This document shows positions 5,258-5,404 of a DNA stretch of 5,404 nucleotides, piece after piece. The DNA is taken from NCBI GenBank assembly GCA_900540405.1, contig UQFW01000067.1:1-5404 (forward strand), given 5' to 3'. The translations under genes were made by a program, and so were the position numbers. This DNA comes from Candidatus Avelusimicrobium faecicola. Lineage in GTDB: Bacteria; Elusimicrobiota; Elusimicrobia; Elusimicrobiales; Elusimicrobiaceae. Below the pieces are notes generated by a model. That model ran no database searches. It saw only the letters and a list, made by a program, of their open reading frames with translations, and was not told where the DNA came from. The stretch's first letter is position 1; the number at the start of each line of letters is the position of its first letter.

Positions 5258-5322
5258 TGGAATACAGAATGCCTTCTTAAGTAAATACATTTATCTACTA
5301 GTTTTACCTGATTCCATTTACT
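5258..5322. repeat. Overlapping short inverted repeats at the 3' end of the right-edge gene
   Basis: ATTCCATTTACTT (about 5312-5322) can pair either with AAGTAAAT (about 5279-5286) or with ATGGAAT (about 5258-5264). These are alternative hairpins just after the stop of the minus-strand gene. They are A+T-rich, so a terminator role is uncertain. Confidence 0.3.
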
Positions 5323-5404
5323 TATTATTCTTTTGAGTTTTACTTGCAATACCCAATTTCTCTGCGAAACTTCGGTTTCTAATTTCCGCTCTATCGGCTA
5401 ATCC
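5318..5404 (-). CDS. C-terminal end of an unidentified protein (runs off the right edge)
   Basis: On the minus strand an open frame enters from the right edge and ends at TAA (5320-5318), giving 28 residues. The peptide is charged and helix-like (A-D-R-A-E-I-R-N-R, then F-A-E-K-L-G-I, ending K-T-Q-K-N-N-K), with the polar tail typical of a real C-terminus. No family is recognisable from so little. The gene is convergent with the vat-like gene, with the right composite repeat between them. Confidence 0.45.
   Translation of the reverse strand, partial: GLADRAEIRNRSFAEKLGIASKTQKNNK

Overview
The window has two compartments. Positions about 360-3240 are clearly G+C-rich and hold a normal chromosomal operon on the minus strand: a possible 34-residue membrane peptide, a UvrA2-type excinuclease paralogue (the only long intact gene), and the first ~42 codons of an RsmF-type rRNA m5C methyltransferase that is cut off. 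Both flanks are A+T-rich and look like decaying mobile DNA: a partial small gene behind a strong inverted repeat, a 3' tRNA fragment followed by a terminator, a RhuM-family pseudogene with many lesions, a Vat/CatB-type acetyltransferase gene with an in-frame TGA, and a family of palindromic non-coding repeats.

Organism: a bacterium whose native genes carry good Shine-Dalgarno sites (AGGAG before the uvrA-like gene, AGGAAGG before the methyltransferase, GGGAG before the left-edge gene). This argues against a typical member of Bacteroidota, although the RhuM and Vat proteins resemble versions common in gut anaerobes. The phylum cannot be fixed from the window; a host-associated bacterium such as a gut Elusimicrobiota or Firmicutes lineage would be compatible, but this is a guess.

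Layout from left to right: partial minus-strand gene (1-92) whose ribosome binding site lies in a 12-bp inverted repeat (98-161); tRNA 3' fragment (194-218), probably an attachment-site scar, and its terminator (230-262); first, short copy of the palindromic repeat (about 256-355); truncated rsmF-like gene (346-498); uvrA-like gene (515-2992); small ORF (3031-3135); RhuM pseudogene (about 3236-3644); composite repeat, left copy (3815-4142); vat-like gene (4247-4786, interrupted, family-like C-terminus continuing to 4882); composite repeat, right copy (about 4886-5239); C-terminal end of an unknown minus-strand gene (5318-5404).

The most unusual content is the repeat system. Two ~222-bp modules flank the acetyltransferase gene in the same orientation. 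Short landmarks (TTAGTGGACCCT, two CTCGTCG hairpin loops, CTATATCCGCAC or a 2-nt shorter form, AAACTATGAA and CACTATA) stand at almost identical offsets in both, while the sequence between them has diverged. A third, collapsed copy sits at the point where the methyltransferase gene is broken. This looks like a cassette-like or miniature mobile element, but no recombinase gene is visible, and canonical integron attC, CRISPR or intact IS structures do not fit. The two recognisable cargo-type genes (Vat acetyltransferase, RhuM) are both damaged, so the island appears to be degrading.
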